NCBI GenBank assembly: GCA_013398175.1
Contig: VZRZ01003083.1
Coordinates: 403,706 to 467,705 of the forward strand
Direction: 5' to 3'
DNA length: 64,000 bases
From: Climacteris rufus
Taxonomy: Eukaryota; Chordata; Aves; Passeriformes; Climacteridae
Shown piece by piece: positions 35,991 through 46,555 of the stretch. The translations under genes were made by a program, and so were the position numbers. Within the stretch, counting starts at the first letter, position 1; the number at the start of each line of letters is the position of its first letter. Below the pieces are notes generated by a model that made no database searches, was not told where the DNA came from, and saw nothing but the letters and a program-made list of their open reading frames with translations.

Positions 35991-38900
35991 ATCCAAATTT
36001 GAATACAAGAATGTTGTGGCAGACAGCCTCAAGCCTGGATAAAGTCATGGTAAAATGCCTGCCAAGAAATCACATATTAACAGCAGCTACATATGTTGTA
36101 TTTACCTGTATGTGTGTGCATATGCAGGCCCTTTTTGAAAACAGGCTTGTGAACTACTGTGTAGTCATAATTTAAAAGCCAGTCAGCAACATAGTGAATT
36201 GAATCTGTGTCTTAGAATTCAACTTCTTAAACATGTGCTCTATTGTTTTACACTGCATGGTTTTCCATTTTACCTTTGATTAGGAATTTTTAAAGCAACC
36301 ATCCTCGTCCTTACATCCAACTCCAGCTATGAGTCAAATGGGTCTCTGCATTTGAATGATGAGCTACTTCTAAGTCATTCTCTAAAGTTTTTCCTTCTGC
36401 AACTTCAAAATGAGTTCTAATATTTTTAACCTCTGCATTCCCCAGTAATGTTAAATATGTGGTCTACAGAAGATATGGACCACCAATAAAACCATGGGAA
36501 GCTCATGGACTGAGAGAATGGATGTGAGTAAGACACTCTGAGAACAGGATTGACTCCATGCCTGGCCTGTGTAGGCTTGTCTGAATAAGCACCATGGATC
36601 TCAGACACTGTCCACTCTGTGTATCTCTAGGCTTTAAACTTAAACCAAATCTCCAGCTTCAGTCATCACATCCTTGTTACTCATGTTCAGCTCTGTCCTG
36701 TGCCCATCATCTCCTCTGCTGTTGTTTGGCGTTGTAGCACAGGGAGTTTCCCCCGCAGCTGGGAAATGGAAACTGCGTGCGCACATCATCATCTCTTCTT
36801 GCTAGAAACATGATTTCCTTAATGAAGTTAAGAATATGCTCTGAGAGCTTCTAGGTGCAGAGTGAGGCCATGCATGGAGGAAGGGGAGATGTGTGGCCTT
36901 TTTTTAACTGGCTTGGGGAGTTCACTCCCTCTGAAAACCTTGAGCCCTTGAAGGAGGATGGTGCCTAAGTGAGCTGTTTCCATGCAAAATTGGAGCCACC
37001 TTCTGCAGTACCTCAGTGGGTGCTACTGAAGTTGAGTGCAGCCACACTCTAGACTTGTTCATAATGGACAATGCAATACTACTTATGCCGTGCTGAGGTG
37101 TGCACTGACCTATCCCTAGTTGGAGAGGAGACTTTCTGAACCCCTGGTCCCTCATCTGTTGGAGATCTCCCATCCAGGTACTGAGTGGCTAAAAAAGTTA
37201 TACACAAAGGCTGGTGGTGGAGCAGCCAGGACTGGTGCCAGAAGGCAGGCCTCATCTCTCTTTACAACAGACAAATTTCCAAAATCCCATGTCTGGGCAA
37301 TTCTTCTAGCTTCCCCTCTTGGACAATGTCAGATATGTAATGATACCTTAGGCCAGATAACTTACAAGGAATTGCTTTTTCAGACTGGCCTGTCAACTTG
37401 TGTCATGTTGGGTAGTGTGCTGGAGGTGCACATGTCCACAAGTCAGGCAGCATTAGAGCAATGAAATAAAGCAAGGGAAAATTGCCATATGTGAAAAATG
37501 CAGAGGCTGGTGTTTGTGTCTGACACAGCCAGTGCAGCTTGGGTGAGCGGATGGCTGGATGTTTTTTCTGGCTGATCTCCCACCCAGAGTGCACCAAGGA
37601 CCTTTGTTTGGGAGCTACCTCCTCCCAACAGTACTCATGTGAATGTTGTGGTAATAATTATTTCCACTTGCCAAGAGGTGCAGTAACTAGCCTAACTGTG
37701 GTGAAGCCAAATCCTGTGACTCGTAGACCCTTGAATTTTCTGTGCAATTAAAGGCAGAAATCCTTTCTTTACCAGCTCCATGACACAGCAGTTGGTGACA
37801 AGCAGGCAATTGCCTGAATGGTGTAATGAGCCATCTAAAGCCCTGGAGAGAATGGTTGAACTTACTGTTGGACTTTCACACCTTGTTTTATGGCACACAG
37901 AAAATCCAGTCTCTTGTAATGATCTCAACTGTGAATGTAGGTACTGCAGCCTGCTTTTTTATGCCAGGGTCATTTACCAAAATTGGGTCCTGTTGGAGTA
38001 GGATGGGAGGCAATCTTTTTTTGCAGCCTTCCTACCCCTGCAAGAATGTATTTGTATAATGTAACCACTGTCTTGAATCAGCTAATCCTCCTTCCCTTCC
38101 AGGATGGCATCTGCACCTCTAGGTCAGAGACAGTGTTTTGCCAACTGCTGACAGTGTTTCCCTGTGTGTGGGGGAAGGTCCTGCTCTTTACATGGTGGGG
38201 CTTGCCAATGCTGCCCTTGCGACTGCTGTGAAGTCAATGTTGGGTACCTCCTGGACATGGCATAGTGACAGCCTGGAAATCCTGAGAAGCCACAGGTGCT
38301 CTGACATGCTGTAGACAGCAGCAGCCTTGACCTGAGATGTGTCCCACAGCAGGAGTGAGAAGAGCCCCTTTTGCCCTGGCTGTCTGCAGAGTGTGTGCAA
38401 CACACAGCCCAGCCAGTGTTGCCAGGGACACACTGTCCAGCTGGGCCCCATGAATTCTAATCCCTTCAATGAAAATAATTAGGTGCAATCAGCAGAGAAG
38501 AGGGGTTTGCAGTTACAACACCCACCTGCACAGATACACATGCTCTGCAACTATCTTCTTTGTGCCATGGTTGCAGTAAGCGAGCAGACAAATCTGCTTG
38601 TAAGACACAGTGGCGTGTCAGTCGACTGGGATGGCTAAAATGTGGCTTTCTCCAGCTCTGCTCAACAAGACCTCCTCCTGCTGCTTGGAACAATATGTGG
38701 TTACCACAACATGACATCTAGTTAGGGAAACAAAGCCAAGCACAATCCACCCAAACTTCAAAACTTCTCCCTTTCCTTCAACAACAGATTTTTCTCGTCA
38801 GGTTCAAATTGTTTGCCAATGAGTGCTGGAAAAAGCTGTTGCTCTGGTTTGGCCTGTATTTATTTGCTGCACCAAATCAATAGAAGGTATTTCTGGGAAA

Positions 38901-40209
38901 TGAACATCAGGGGGTGCAAGAAAAAGATATTGGCCTGGCCTTATTTACTAATTAAGGCTAGCTTCTTCAAGAGTTAGGCCACGGTGATGAGTATTTCATA
39001 CTACTCCTTTGCAGCATCTCTTCCTGAGCTGATGTGTCCAGCGTGCATGCTGTAATTTCTGTTTTTGGTGAACTGAGAGCAAAATCCCAGAAACCACAGG
39101 CAGCATCATGCAGCCTTGGTGGGCAGGCTGGCTGGGTCACCTCTCTGCATCCCAGGCCTCAGGTGAGGTATGCTGGGAGAGCAGAGGGATAGACACTGGG
39201 TACTTGTGCTTGCTCTTACTATTGTTTTTGAGGAAGTCTGCTACACGTTTGCAGTGGAGCCAGGTAGTAAATGGATGTTGTACAGAACTTCAGTCTCCCA
39301 GTCTGTCAAGCTTGAAAGTTTTTCCAGCTTTCAATTTTGTCTAGAGTTTCTTTCTTGAGACTCCCCCCTTCTTCAAACAGAGCCTCAACTCTGGCTGGGT
39401 CCCAGAGATAGATACCAAATGGTGCTTTTTTCCCTTTCTTTTGCTCTTTCTTCCTTCTCATGAAGCTGGCAGACTCTCCAAACACACATCCAACCAACGC
39501 ACAGTGCATTCGAAAACAGGCCATCTGGCTGAGCACTCCTTGAGAATGAGAAGACAAGAAAAACAACCCTCTTGGAGCTGGCAGCCGAAAGGCAGGCAGC
39601 CCGTACGTGGACTTGATCTCGTGGTGCAATCCAAGAGCCATCCAATCCAAGGGCATTGCAAAAAAGCTCTTTCCTAATGAGCAGAGTACGGCTGTCTCCA
39701 GAAGCGGCTCCAAGTCAACAATTTGAGTGGGATGCTGTAACTCTCCTCACTGCACATGTGCTCATTAATTAAAGCCACTTTGGAAGATGCCCTGGACACC
39801 CCCGCCAGGGCTGCCAGCCTACCCTCCCTGAAATCCTGCTTGCTGCTTTGCAGCCCCCTGCTGGGCCCAGAACTGCAGAGCCCCAGGAGAAGGACGGGGC
39901 CATCAGCATCCAGCTCTTAACCACAAAATGGACCCGTTGCGTCACCGGTGAACAGCTGCGGGGGGAGCACAGCCCTGGAAGGAAGTTGCACTCCAATTGC
40001 TTTGCCATCATTTTTCTCCCCTGAGTTTGGTAACAGCCAGAGTGCTCCAGGCACAAAACGACTCTGGGCAGGTCAGCAAGTGTCAGGGAACAAAGTGAGC
40101 TGAGCAACCCGATATCGCAATGTTTCCTTGTTTTTTCTTATGGCTAAGGACTGGATTCACTAAATCAGGGTGGCTGAGGTGAATGCAGAGCCAAATCTGT
40201 CAACAGCAG
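35991..40209. other. Gene-poor DNA, nothing recognised
   Basis: No supported exon, RNA gene or clear transposon. Several 100-135 codon open frames around 38.1-39.7 kb have no recognisable family features and overlap each other on opposite strands, as chance frames do. Confidence 0.5.
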
Positions 40210-40400
40210 AACAGGGAGCACTCAGTGAAACCAGTAGGAGATGAGTTTAAAACAGATGAAAGAAATTACATCACATTGGGTAGAGAACTTCTGGAAGTTG
40301 CTGGCCCTGAAGGCTGCAGGGGCAGACAGCATCAGTGGGCTCAAAATCGGATTAGACAAATTTGCAGGCAACAGGTCCGTAAAATGACACTAAAACCCAC
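40210..40400 (+). mobile_element. Ancient CR1/L3-like LINE relic
   Basis: The segment reads like the old amniote CR1/L3 3' region: GAGTTTAAAACAGATGAAAG, GAACTTCTGGAAGTTGCTG, and then TCAAAATCGGATTAGACAAA as in elements ending with a TTCAAAAAGGRTTGGACAAA-type block. It is strongly diverged and the assignment rests on pattern memory. Confidence 0.5.
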
Positions 40401-41851
40401 CGGCAAAATGTGCAATCTAACATCCCAATCCAAAAAAGGTGAATGCTGGGAAAACAGAAGGGAGAAGGAAATGTCCAGGTCTGTGTGCACTTCCTGGACA
40501 ATCTCTTACCTTGTCCTAGTTGGGAGCTGATTGCTGGGTGGGGAGGACCACTGCTCTGCCCCAAAGGGCCGTTCTTCAGTTTTTATTGTAGGATTCAGTC
40601 CCTGTACCAGCCAGATCTGAAGGTCATATGAACAGATTGTTGCCTCTTTAAATTACCAGAAGGAAGCTAGAATCCAATTCTTCTCAGAAAGCTGAATTTG
40701 TGGAACATGTTTCTGTGAATGTTAACAGTCAAAAGCCCTGGCTTAATCTGTTTGCTCTCCCAGTCGTTACATTTCACACAGTGACAGGGTGATTCATTTG
40801 ACCCTTTATCTTCTTACTTGGGATCTCCTTGTTTCTACATCTGCTCCTGTAGTACTGATGGGAGCAAGGACGGCTCATAGCTACATCTCAGCTATGTGTG
40901 TATGAATTTCCAGTGGCTAGTTACAGCTCTGCATCTCCAGATGGCATGTCCTCAGGTTTCTCTCATGGCTTCTTGCATGGGGTTTTGTTTCGAAGGTCAG
41001 GGGCCTAACTCTTGATATTTTGACTTTATGAATTCTAGAGTAATGTTCTGTAAGTGAAAAATTGCTTACTTATCTTGAAAAAGTATGACAAAGGATGCAC
41101 AGCACCAATGCAGGTCCTTGCCACTAAGTTATCAGAGGCATTCACTGCATCTTCCTTTTATCAACATGCAATTTAGTTGTCCCCAACCAACAAAGATGAA
41201 GTCTAAAACTGAGATTTTGCATAATTATCTTTCTAAACCCACTGCTCTATAAGCTTTAACAATTACAATGAGATGCTCCTAAACTGAAGAGAATAAAAAA
41301 TAGGGACTGGATGAGGTCAAAGATGCCCCTTTTTTTTGTGCTGACTAAATTCAAACACAGGTGATTAGTAGAAAAACACCTGGGAGACAGGGACCTGTGC
41401 TAAATCAGAATGCAGAGTAGCAGTGCAATTGGTAAATCATACCAGAGAAAATGTAAATAGTATCTGGGAAGCTTCAGTGTGGAAAAAATGGGGTAAGAGA
41501 CACAAAAAATTTAAAGGGTTCTCTGTGTGATTGAATCTATTCCTTTGCTGTCCTGGTGTCCCACAATTGGTAAAGATCTGTCTTCAAACAGTTGAGCTCT
41601 TTATTCCCATTGCTTTTCTTTGGAGGTTATTCTGAACTTGACTCTGCTGTTGTTTTGAAAGTTTCTGCAAGTCTTCAGCCTCAATTTATTTATGACCAGT
41701 GTATGCCCATTTTAAGCTCTTTCCTTTTATAAACTCTAACCTGCTATTAGCCACATTTAGTGGAAGTTTTAGGGCATAATTCATCTCCTACAAATATGTG
41801 TGTTCTGTTATGCTAACATTGTTCCTTTTCTTTTTTATTTTTAACTTACAG
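40401..41851. other. Gene-poor DNA before candidate exon
   Basis: Nothing was recognised until a strong 3' splice site at its end, a long T-rich tract from about 41821 followed by CTTACAG. Confidence 0.5.
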
Positions 41852-41955
41852 GAAAGCAGAGTAATATGCAAAACCAAGATGAAACATGTTTCAGGTCTAC
41901 ATTACAATTCAGACAGAAATGTAAATCAGCTGAAGACATCAGAACAAAATGCTTT
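41852..41955 (+). other. Candidate orphan internal exon
   Basis: A 104-nt segment sits between a textbook acceptor (T-rich tract, then TTAACTTACAG) and a near-consensus donor GTAAGTG. Two of its three frames are open throughout. The first-frame peptide starts ESRVICKTKMKHVSGLHYNS, which I do not recognise. It could be an exon of an unannotated protein gene, a lncRNA exon, or a chance pairing of splice-like sites. Confidence 0.35.
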
Positions 41956-42765
41956 GTAAGTGTTTCTCTGCTATCAATTACTCAAGGGTTAGTTACAGGT
42001 AACAAGCCTTTCAGTACATAGTGCTTCCTTTACAGCCTTTGATGTGACCTTGTGAAAGGCAGATTCCCTTCAGGAATGAGGTTCCCTTCAGGAATGCTCT
42101 GAGGTCTGAGGCAAGTCAGCTGGAGCTCTGGGAGCATGGTGTCTCCAGAGATCATGTTCCAAACTTGCTCGAGATGTTTGTGTGAACAGCAGTCTTGACA
42201 AAGAAAGGATATCAAGGTATAGTCTCATGATACTTAGAATACCAATTCTCAGTATCAATTGTGCTGTGGGAGTGTCATATTCCAATAAAATGAATTAAAT
42301 TTTCTTCAGGTCCTTTCCAAGATTAGATGTAGAGAGTGTACAAACCATCACCAGTGAAAATTATGCCAGTTGGAACACTTTTCTAGTGAAAAATTTGGTT
42401 TTGAGAGAACAGATATTTTCATAAAAAGTGTTCACTGACCTCCAAATGTGCCTCCCTTGCATAAACCCAAAAGCCTTAAAAGCAAAAGAGATTTGATTGT
42501 TGGCAGTTTGGGGATTATTCCTCTCCCTTTCCCCCAGCGTTTTCCAATGGAAAATATTCAGGGTTTGGGTTTTCAGCCCTTTGCTGAAATGTCAACATTT
42601 TCCAAAGGGTGAAGGAGGGGAAAAGAGAAGAAAAGAAAAACATGTTCTGACCAGCTCCAGTCAGAGCCAAATGGCTTAGTCCTGGATTTGGTCAGGGAAG
42701 CATGCTGGAGGGGAGAAAATGGGAGTGTCTTGGTTCCACTCATAGCCTGGCTGGGCTGAGGGCTG

Positions 42766-42970
42766 CGTATCGCGATCCATTCGCGTGAGTCACTGCGGTC
42801 TCCATTTCACCAGGAGAGTGTGTGTAGGAGCTTTTAGGCACTCCAGGTCAATATGCCAGTTGCAAGCCCTGCCCCGTTGTTTGCCACGGCCACTTCGGCT
42901 GTCCGTGCGCGTGTGGGATGCACACAGGTACATTCTGTTCGAGTCCTCCAATATTTCCGTGACGTCTTTA
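42766..42970. promoter_or_regulatory. Small CpG cluster with AP-1 and CRE-like sites
   Basis: Within otherwise CpG-poor DNA, this 200-bp block holds many CpGs (for example TATCGCGATCCATTCGCGTG). It also has a TGAGTCA AP-1 site at 42786-42792 and TGACGTC at 42960-42966. It could be an enhancer or weak promoter, but no transcript can be assigned. Confidence 0.35.
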
Positions 42971-44795
42971 ACTCACAGAGACAACAGTAACACCTGGCAC
43001 CTATCCAGACCTGCGAATTCAGCTCTCCTCCATTCATAAAAGAGGAGAAAGGAGAAAAGTGGCATGTGCCTGTAACCATACACGATTATCTGCATCCTCC
43101 ACCCAAATGACACTGTCTTGTGCTGTATGATGCCTGGAATTTAGCCTTTGAAAGCCCAGACCAACTGTGGACCAACTGGCTCTAGGTAGGGAGAAACAAT
43201 GGAAGAACCAACATAAAGGCTGCTAACCTACTCATGGACACACAGGCGCCCTCATGCTTCTGCGGGAAAAGGACTGACTTCGTTTCCCCAAAGCAGTGCT
43301 GGTGTCCCCACCTGTGTGCTCAGCCTCAGGAAAAGTGTCCCTGCTGTTGGGCACTTTCAAACCTGAGGAAGACCAGGGCCATCCCTGCTGCTGCCTCTCC
43401 AAGGTGACTCCCACAACTGCAGTGGGGGAACTGAGATGGATGCATACCCACACTAGGTCTTTGTCCCCCTCTAGTGACTCAACTGCAACAGAAGTTTTCC
43501 GAGTCCTACTCCCTCCAAGCAAGATGATAATTTTTCTAGGCCAGGATGTTTCCTTTCTGAAGGCCAGTAGGGCATCTAAGCATCACTGGCAGGTCATATA
43601 TTTATACACACTCAAGACATTATCCATTACAAATGTAAACAGTAATTTAGGAGCCTGACTTTCTGTTCCACTAGGCCACATGTACCTGCTTTTCTCCCAT
43701 GGAAGACAGTAGTCACAGGCTTCACGTGACAGCCTATGCCTGATCCTCCCAGGAGGAGACCCAGCTAGGACCACTGTTCCCAGTGGAAAAGCACATGCTC
43801 CCAGTCTCTTGTAACCAAACACTTGCTGAGTCACAGCCCAGTCACCCGTACGCTTAGCAAGTGGCGTCAGCCATCTGTCACCAGCACATCCTCCTCACCG
43901 TGCTGTGACTCCGTGGGGAAAACAACAGGAGGCAGATTATGTTTGACTAAGGAGCCAGGCTCTCGTGCATCTTGGCTCTGAGTAACCCCTGGACTGCCTT
44001 CTAACCAGTGGTGAGGCCTTTGGCTCCTCTTAATTTGGCTCTTTGTCAGGCAAGAAAGTGACATTCAGGTTCAAACACTGGAAGCTTTGCCTGACTAATG
44101 AGTGACTCCAAACAAAGCTGACTCAGATGAGACATGGATGGCATTGTACAAAATGTCCCTCCTACAGACAGATCATCTACACGGGCCTCCACACTGGTGT
44201 TCTCCAATCAGTGTTTAAAAAACAGCACTAAAATGTAGGGTGCCCTGTTTCCTAAGGTCTTGTCCCACTGCAAGAGCAGCCTTGCCATGTCTGTTGTCCT
44301 AATGAACACCCGTGTCTCCCTATGTTCAGCCACGTGCTAGAGGTGCAGCCCTAGAGGGCACAGCTCAAAAAGACAGGATCGCTTCCTGCCTTGTGCCTGC
44401 ACTACCCACCAGATGAGGCACTGCCCAGGTACAGGAGCCAGACTGCGGGTGTGTAAGCAGCTTGGAGTAAGGATTCACAGGGGATTTCACAAAGCTAGGT
44501 CGCTGCACTGTTTACCACAACCTTCCCAGGCAAGGCTCCCCAGCGTTCTCTCTCGTGCCTGGAAGTCTCATGCCTGAAAGTCTCATGCCTATCAGCTCTA
44601 TGAGGGACAAATCACTCACACTAGCAATCTGACCATCCTACTTTTCCCTAAGGCAATGAAAGAGTGCAGAGTAGATGTGGCCTTTTTGTTCTGGAGGAAA
44701 AAAAAAGTGAACTCAATGCCAGGCACAGATCCCAGGCTGTATAGTTCAAATCACGCTCAGAGCACATAATTCCCATTTGTATTTGTGTGCACGCA

Positions 44796-44870
44796 GGGCA
44801 AGGGTGGGGGCTGGCGGNGGGGGCACGGAGGGGAAGGGGGGGGGCTGGGGGGGGGGGGGGTGTGTGTGTA
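44796..44870 (+). repeat. G-rich low-complexity tract with one undetermined base
   Basis: Successive runs of 3-13 G (including runs of 9 and 13), then a short TG repeat. One N is at 44818. The plus strand could form G-quadruplexes, and sequencing quality here is suspect. Confidence 0.85.
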
Positions 44871-45989
44871 TGAATATAAGAATGTAATTGTCATAATTTA
44901 ATCCAAAACTACTTCTTGGAAGGAAAAAAAAATCAGGCTGACACAAAACAGCATGTTCAGTTATAAACACCACATGAAAGAGCCGTATTATGTTCTGCTT
45001 GGTAACTGACATTGAGTGCTAACATTCTCAGCTGCCCACTACTGGGCAAAGGCTTTTCCAATTCTCCCCCTCGCCCCAAAACAATCCCCCCAGCCAAACT
45101 GCAGCACGGATACCAATTTCTGAGGCCGCAGAGAAATTCCACATAGAAAGTTCATTATGGGCAGAGGAGGCTGGCTGGCAGGCAGCGCGGCGCGGAGCAG
45201 ATAGATGGCCATCTGGGACTTGGGGCACTCCCAGCTGTGCACACACATCTGCAAGGCCACGGAGAAGCTGGCACGCGTTGTGGGAGCTTCAGAGGGGCTT
45301 TCCCCCCTAGATTTCCCATAACAGGACAGTGTATTCCTGGAGCAATGTGCCTTGCTGGCATCAAGGCTGCTCCTCTCCAACCGGCTCAGGGGTCTGCAGG
45401 CTCGAAGGAGCAGCAGCCATCAGGAATGGTCTCAGGGCTCTCACTGCCCTTCCCTTCTCTTCCCAGGTCTTCAGCTGGAGTGACTCATTCGTGTGTAAAG
45501 GAAGTACAGTCATTCCGGCTTAGATTCTCAGGGGCACTTACCTACTTAGCTCCCGCTGGCACTGCACCCCTCAAAAAGCAGCCAGGAACACCGGAGATCT
45601 GATAATTCACTCGGTATTCTGGAATTCACCAGGCAGAATCACCCTTCCTGCTGGTGGGGCCAGGAGATAGTGTGAAAATGCCCTTCCAATCCTTGCTGTC
45701 CCCTGTGGTGGGGGTGGTTGGGGTCTCATGCTAACTAGAGGCTCCACAAATCATCGACTGGAGTTGTTGCAACAGGATATCATGAAATAAACGCCTTCTG
45801 CTTGAAGAATATGTTTTTTAGCTTGATGCTAACCTTTATTTTTTGTGGGGCTGGGTGACATTATTAGCACCCGTGCTTACTGCTGAAGTGAAGCATCTTT
45901 GTTGCAGCGTGGGTGGGAGATGGGTTATCGTCAATATGGAGCAGATCTAGAGAATGACTTCTGTTATTTACTTCTTTCTGTTCTTGTAG

Positions 45990-46118
45990 GACATGTGACA
46001 CCGTTTAACAAAGATCTGCTTAGCAGAAAAATCCAATTAAAACCTGAACTGTCCTTCAGCTGTGCCCAGCACACTGTCATCTAGCAGTCCGGTGCTGTGG
46101 GAACAAGGTGGAAGGAGG
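45990..46118 (+). other. Candidate exon next to the tRNA-Sec CpG island
   Basis: It is preceded by TTACTTCTTTCTGTTCTTGTAG, an excellent 3' splice site, and followed by GTAAGC. One frame is open for about 31 codons before TAG at 46082-46084; the others stop early. So it would be a terminal coding or a non-coding exon. I do not recognise the peptide. It may belong with the candidate exon at 41852. Confidence 0.3.
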
Positions 46119-46227
46119 GTAAGCAAAAAGTGCTCCTTGTGTGGGGACACTTCGGGATCACGAGGCGGGCGCTGCCTTTTGCCTTAGAGGATGGTCGGGC
46201 TTGGCACTGCCGACCGTTTTCCGGGAC

Positions 46228-46231
46228 AAAA
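46228..46231 (-). terminator. Pol III terminator of tRNA-Sec
   Basis: Minus-strand TTTT begins 27 nt past the tRNA 3' end and is the first run of four T downstream. It is minimal but sufficient for vertebrate RNA polymerase III. Confidence 0.6.
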
Positions 46232-46257
46232 GGCCGTGTGGCGGCACGATCACCGCT

Positions 46258-46344
46258 CGCCCGAAAGGTGGAATTGAACCACTCTGTCGCTAGACAGCTA
46301 CAGGTTTGAAGCCTGCACCCCAGACCACTGAGGGTCATCCGGGC
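46258..46344 (-). tRNA. TRU-TCA: Selenocysteine tRNA, tRNA-Sec(UCA)
   Basis: Minus-strand 87-nt gene beginning GCCCGGATGACC and ending TTTCGGGCG. Anticodon TCA is at 46307-46309 in the 7-nt loop CTTCAAA, closed by CAGG/CCTG. It shows tRNA-Sec traits: a long acceptor arm, a 6-bp D stem (CCTCAG with CTGGGG) around a TGGT loop, a long variable arm (CTGTC TAGC GACAG), and a canonical B box GGTTCAATTCC. It has no intron and no encoded CCA. It is charged with serine and converted to selenocysteine for UGA recoding in selenoproteins with SECISBP2 and EEFSEC. Compared with the human sequence as I remember it, only one base differs (C for T at nucleotide 11). With intact stems and promoter it looks functional, not a pseudogene. 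Confidence 0.97.
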
Positions 46345-46368
46345 AATTCTCAAACGCCTTATGACACC

Positions 46369-46376
46369 GTATATGA
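46369..46376 (-). promoter_or_regulatory. TATA-like box of tRNA-Sec
   Basis: Minus-strand TCATATAC lies at -32 to -25 from the tRNA 5' end, the usual position of the upstream TATA element in type 3 Pol III promoters of tRNA-Sec and U6 genes. The core is ATATA, weaker than TATAAA. Confidence 0.75.
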
Positions 46377-46386
46377 ATTCCCAGAT

Positions 46387-46406
46387 CCCTTTCGCCCCTA
46401 GGTAAG
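46387..46406 (-). promoter_or_regulatory. Proximal sequence element (PSE) of tRNA-Sec
   Basis: Minus-strand CTTACCTAGGGGCGAAAGGG at -62 to -43 fits the vertebrate PSE pattern (an initial YTYACC, then a purine-rich end with AAAG) bound by SNAPc. The spacing to the TATA-like box is typical. Confidence 0.75.
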
Positions 46407-46547
46407 GGCGAGGGATGCTTTTCCATAGGCGCGCACCCTGCGCTTTTCCCCAGCGCGGGCACCGCCACAGGGAGCCGCGCGCGCGGCGCTGTGGGGAGGG
46501 GCGGCCGCTGCGGCCCCCGCCGCCATCCCAGCAGCGCCGCGCGCCGC

Positions 46548-46555
46548 ATGCAAAT
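46548..46555. promoter_or_regulatory. Distal octamer (activator element) of tRNA-Sec
   Basis: A perfect ATGCAAAT octamer at -211 to -204, where the distal activator element of vertebrate tRNA-Sec genes lies. The minus-strand context GATATTTGCATGCGG also partly resembles an SPH (ZNF143/Staf) site overlapping it. Confidence 0.65.

Larger units (their letters stand above)
41956..45989. other. Gene-poor DNA with a CpG cluster and a G-rich tract
   Basis: No supported exon. An 18-bp imperfect tandem duplication lies at 42064-42099 (core TTCCCTTCAGGAATG) and another at about 44557-44592 (core AAGTCTCATGCCT). The CpG cluster at 42770 and the G-rich tract at 44796 are listed separately. Confidence 0.5.
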
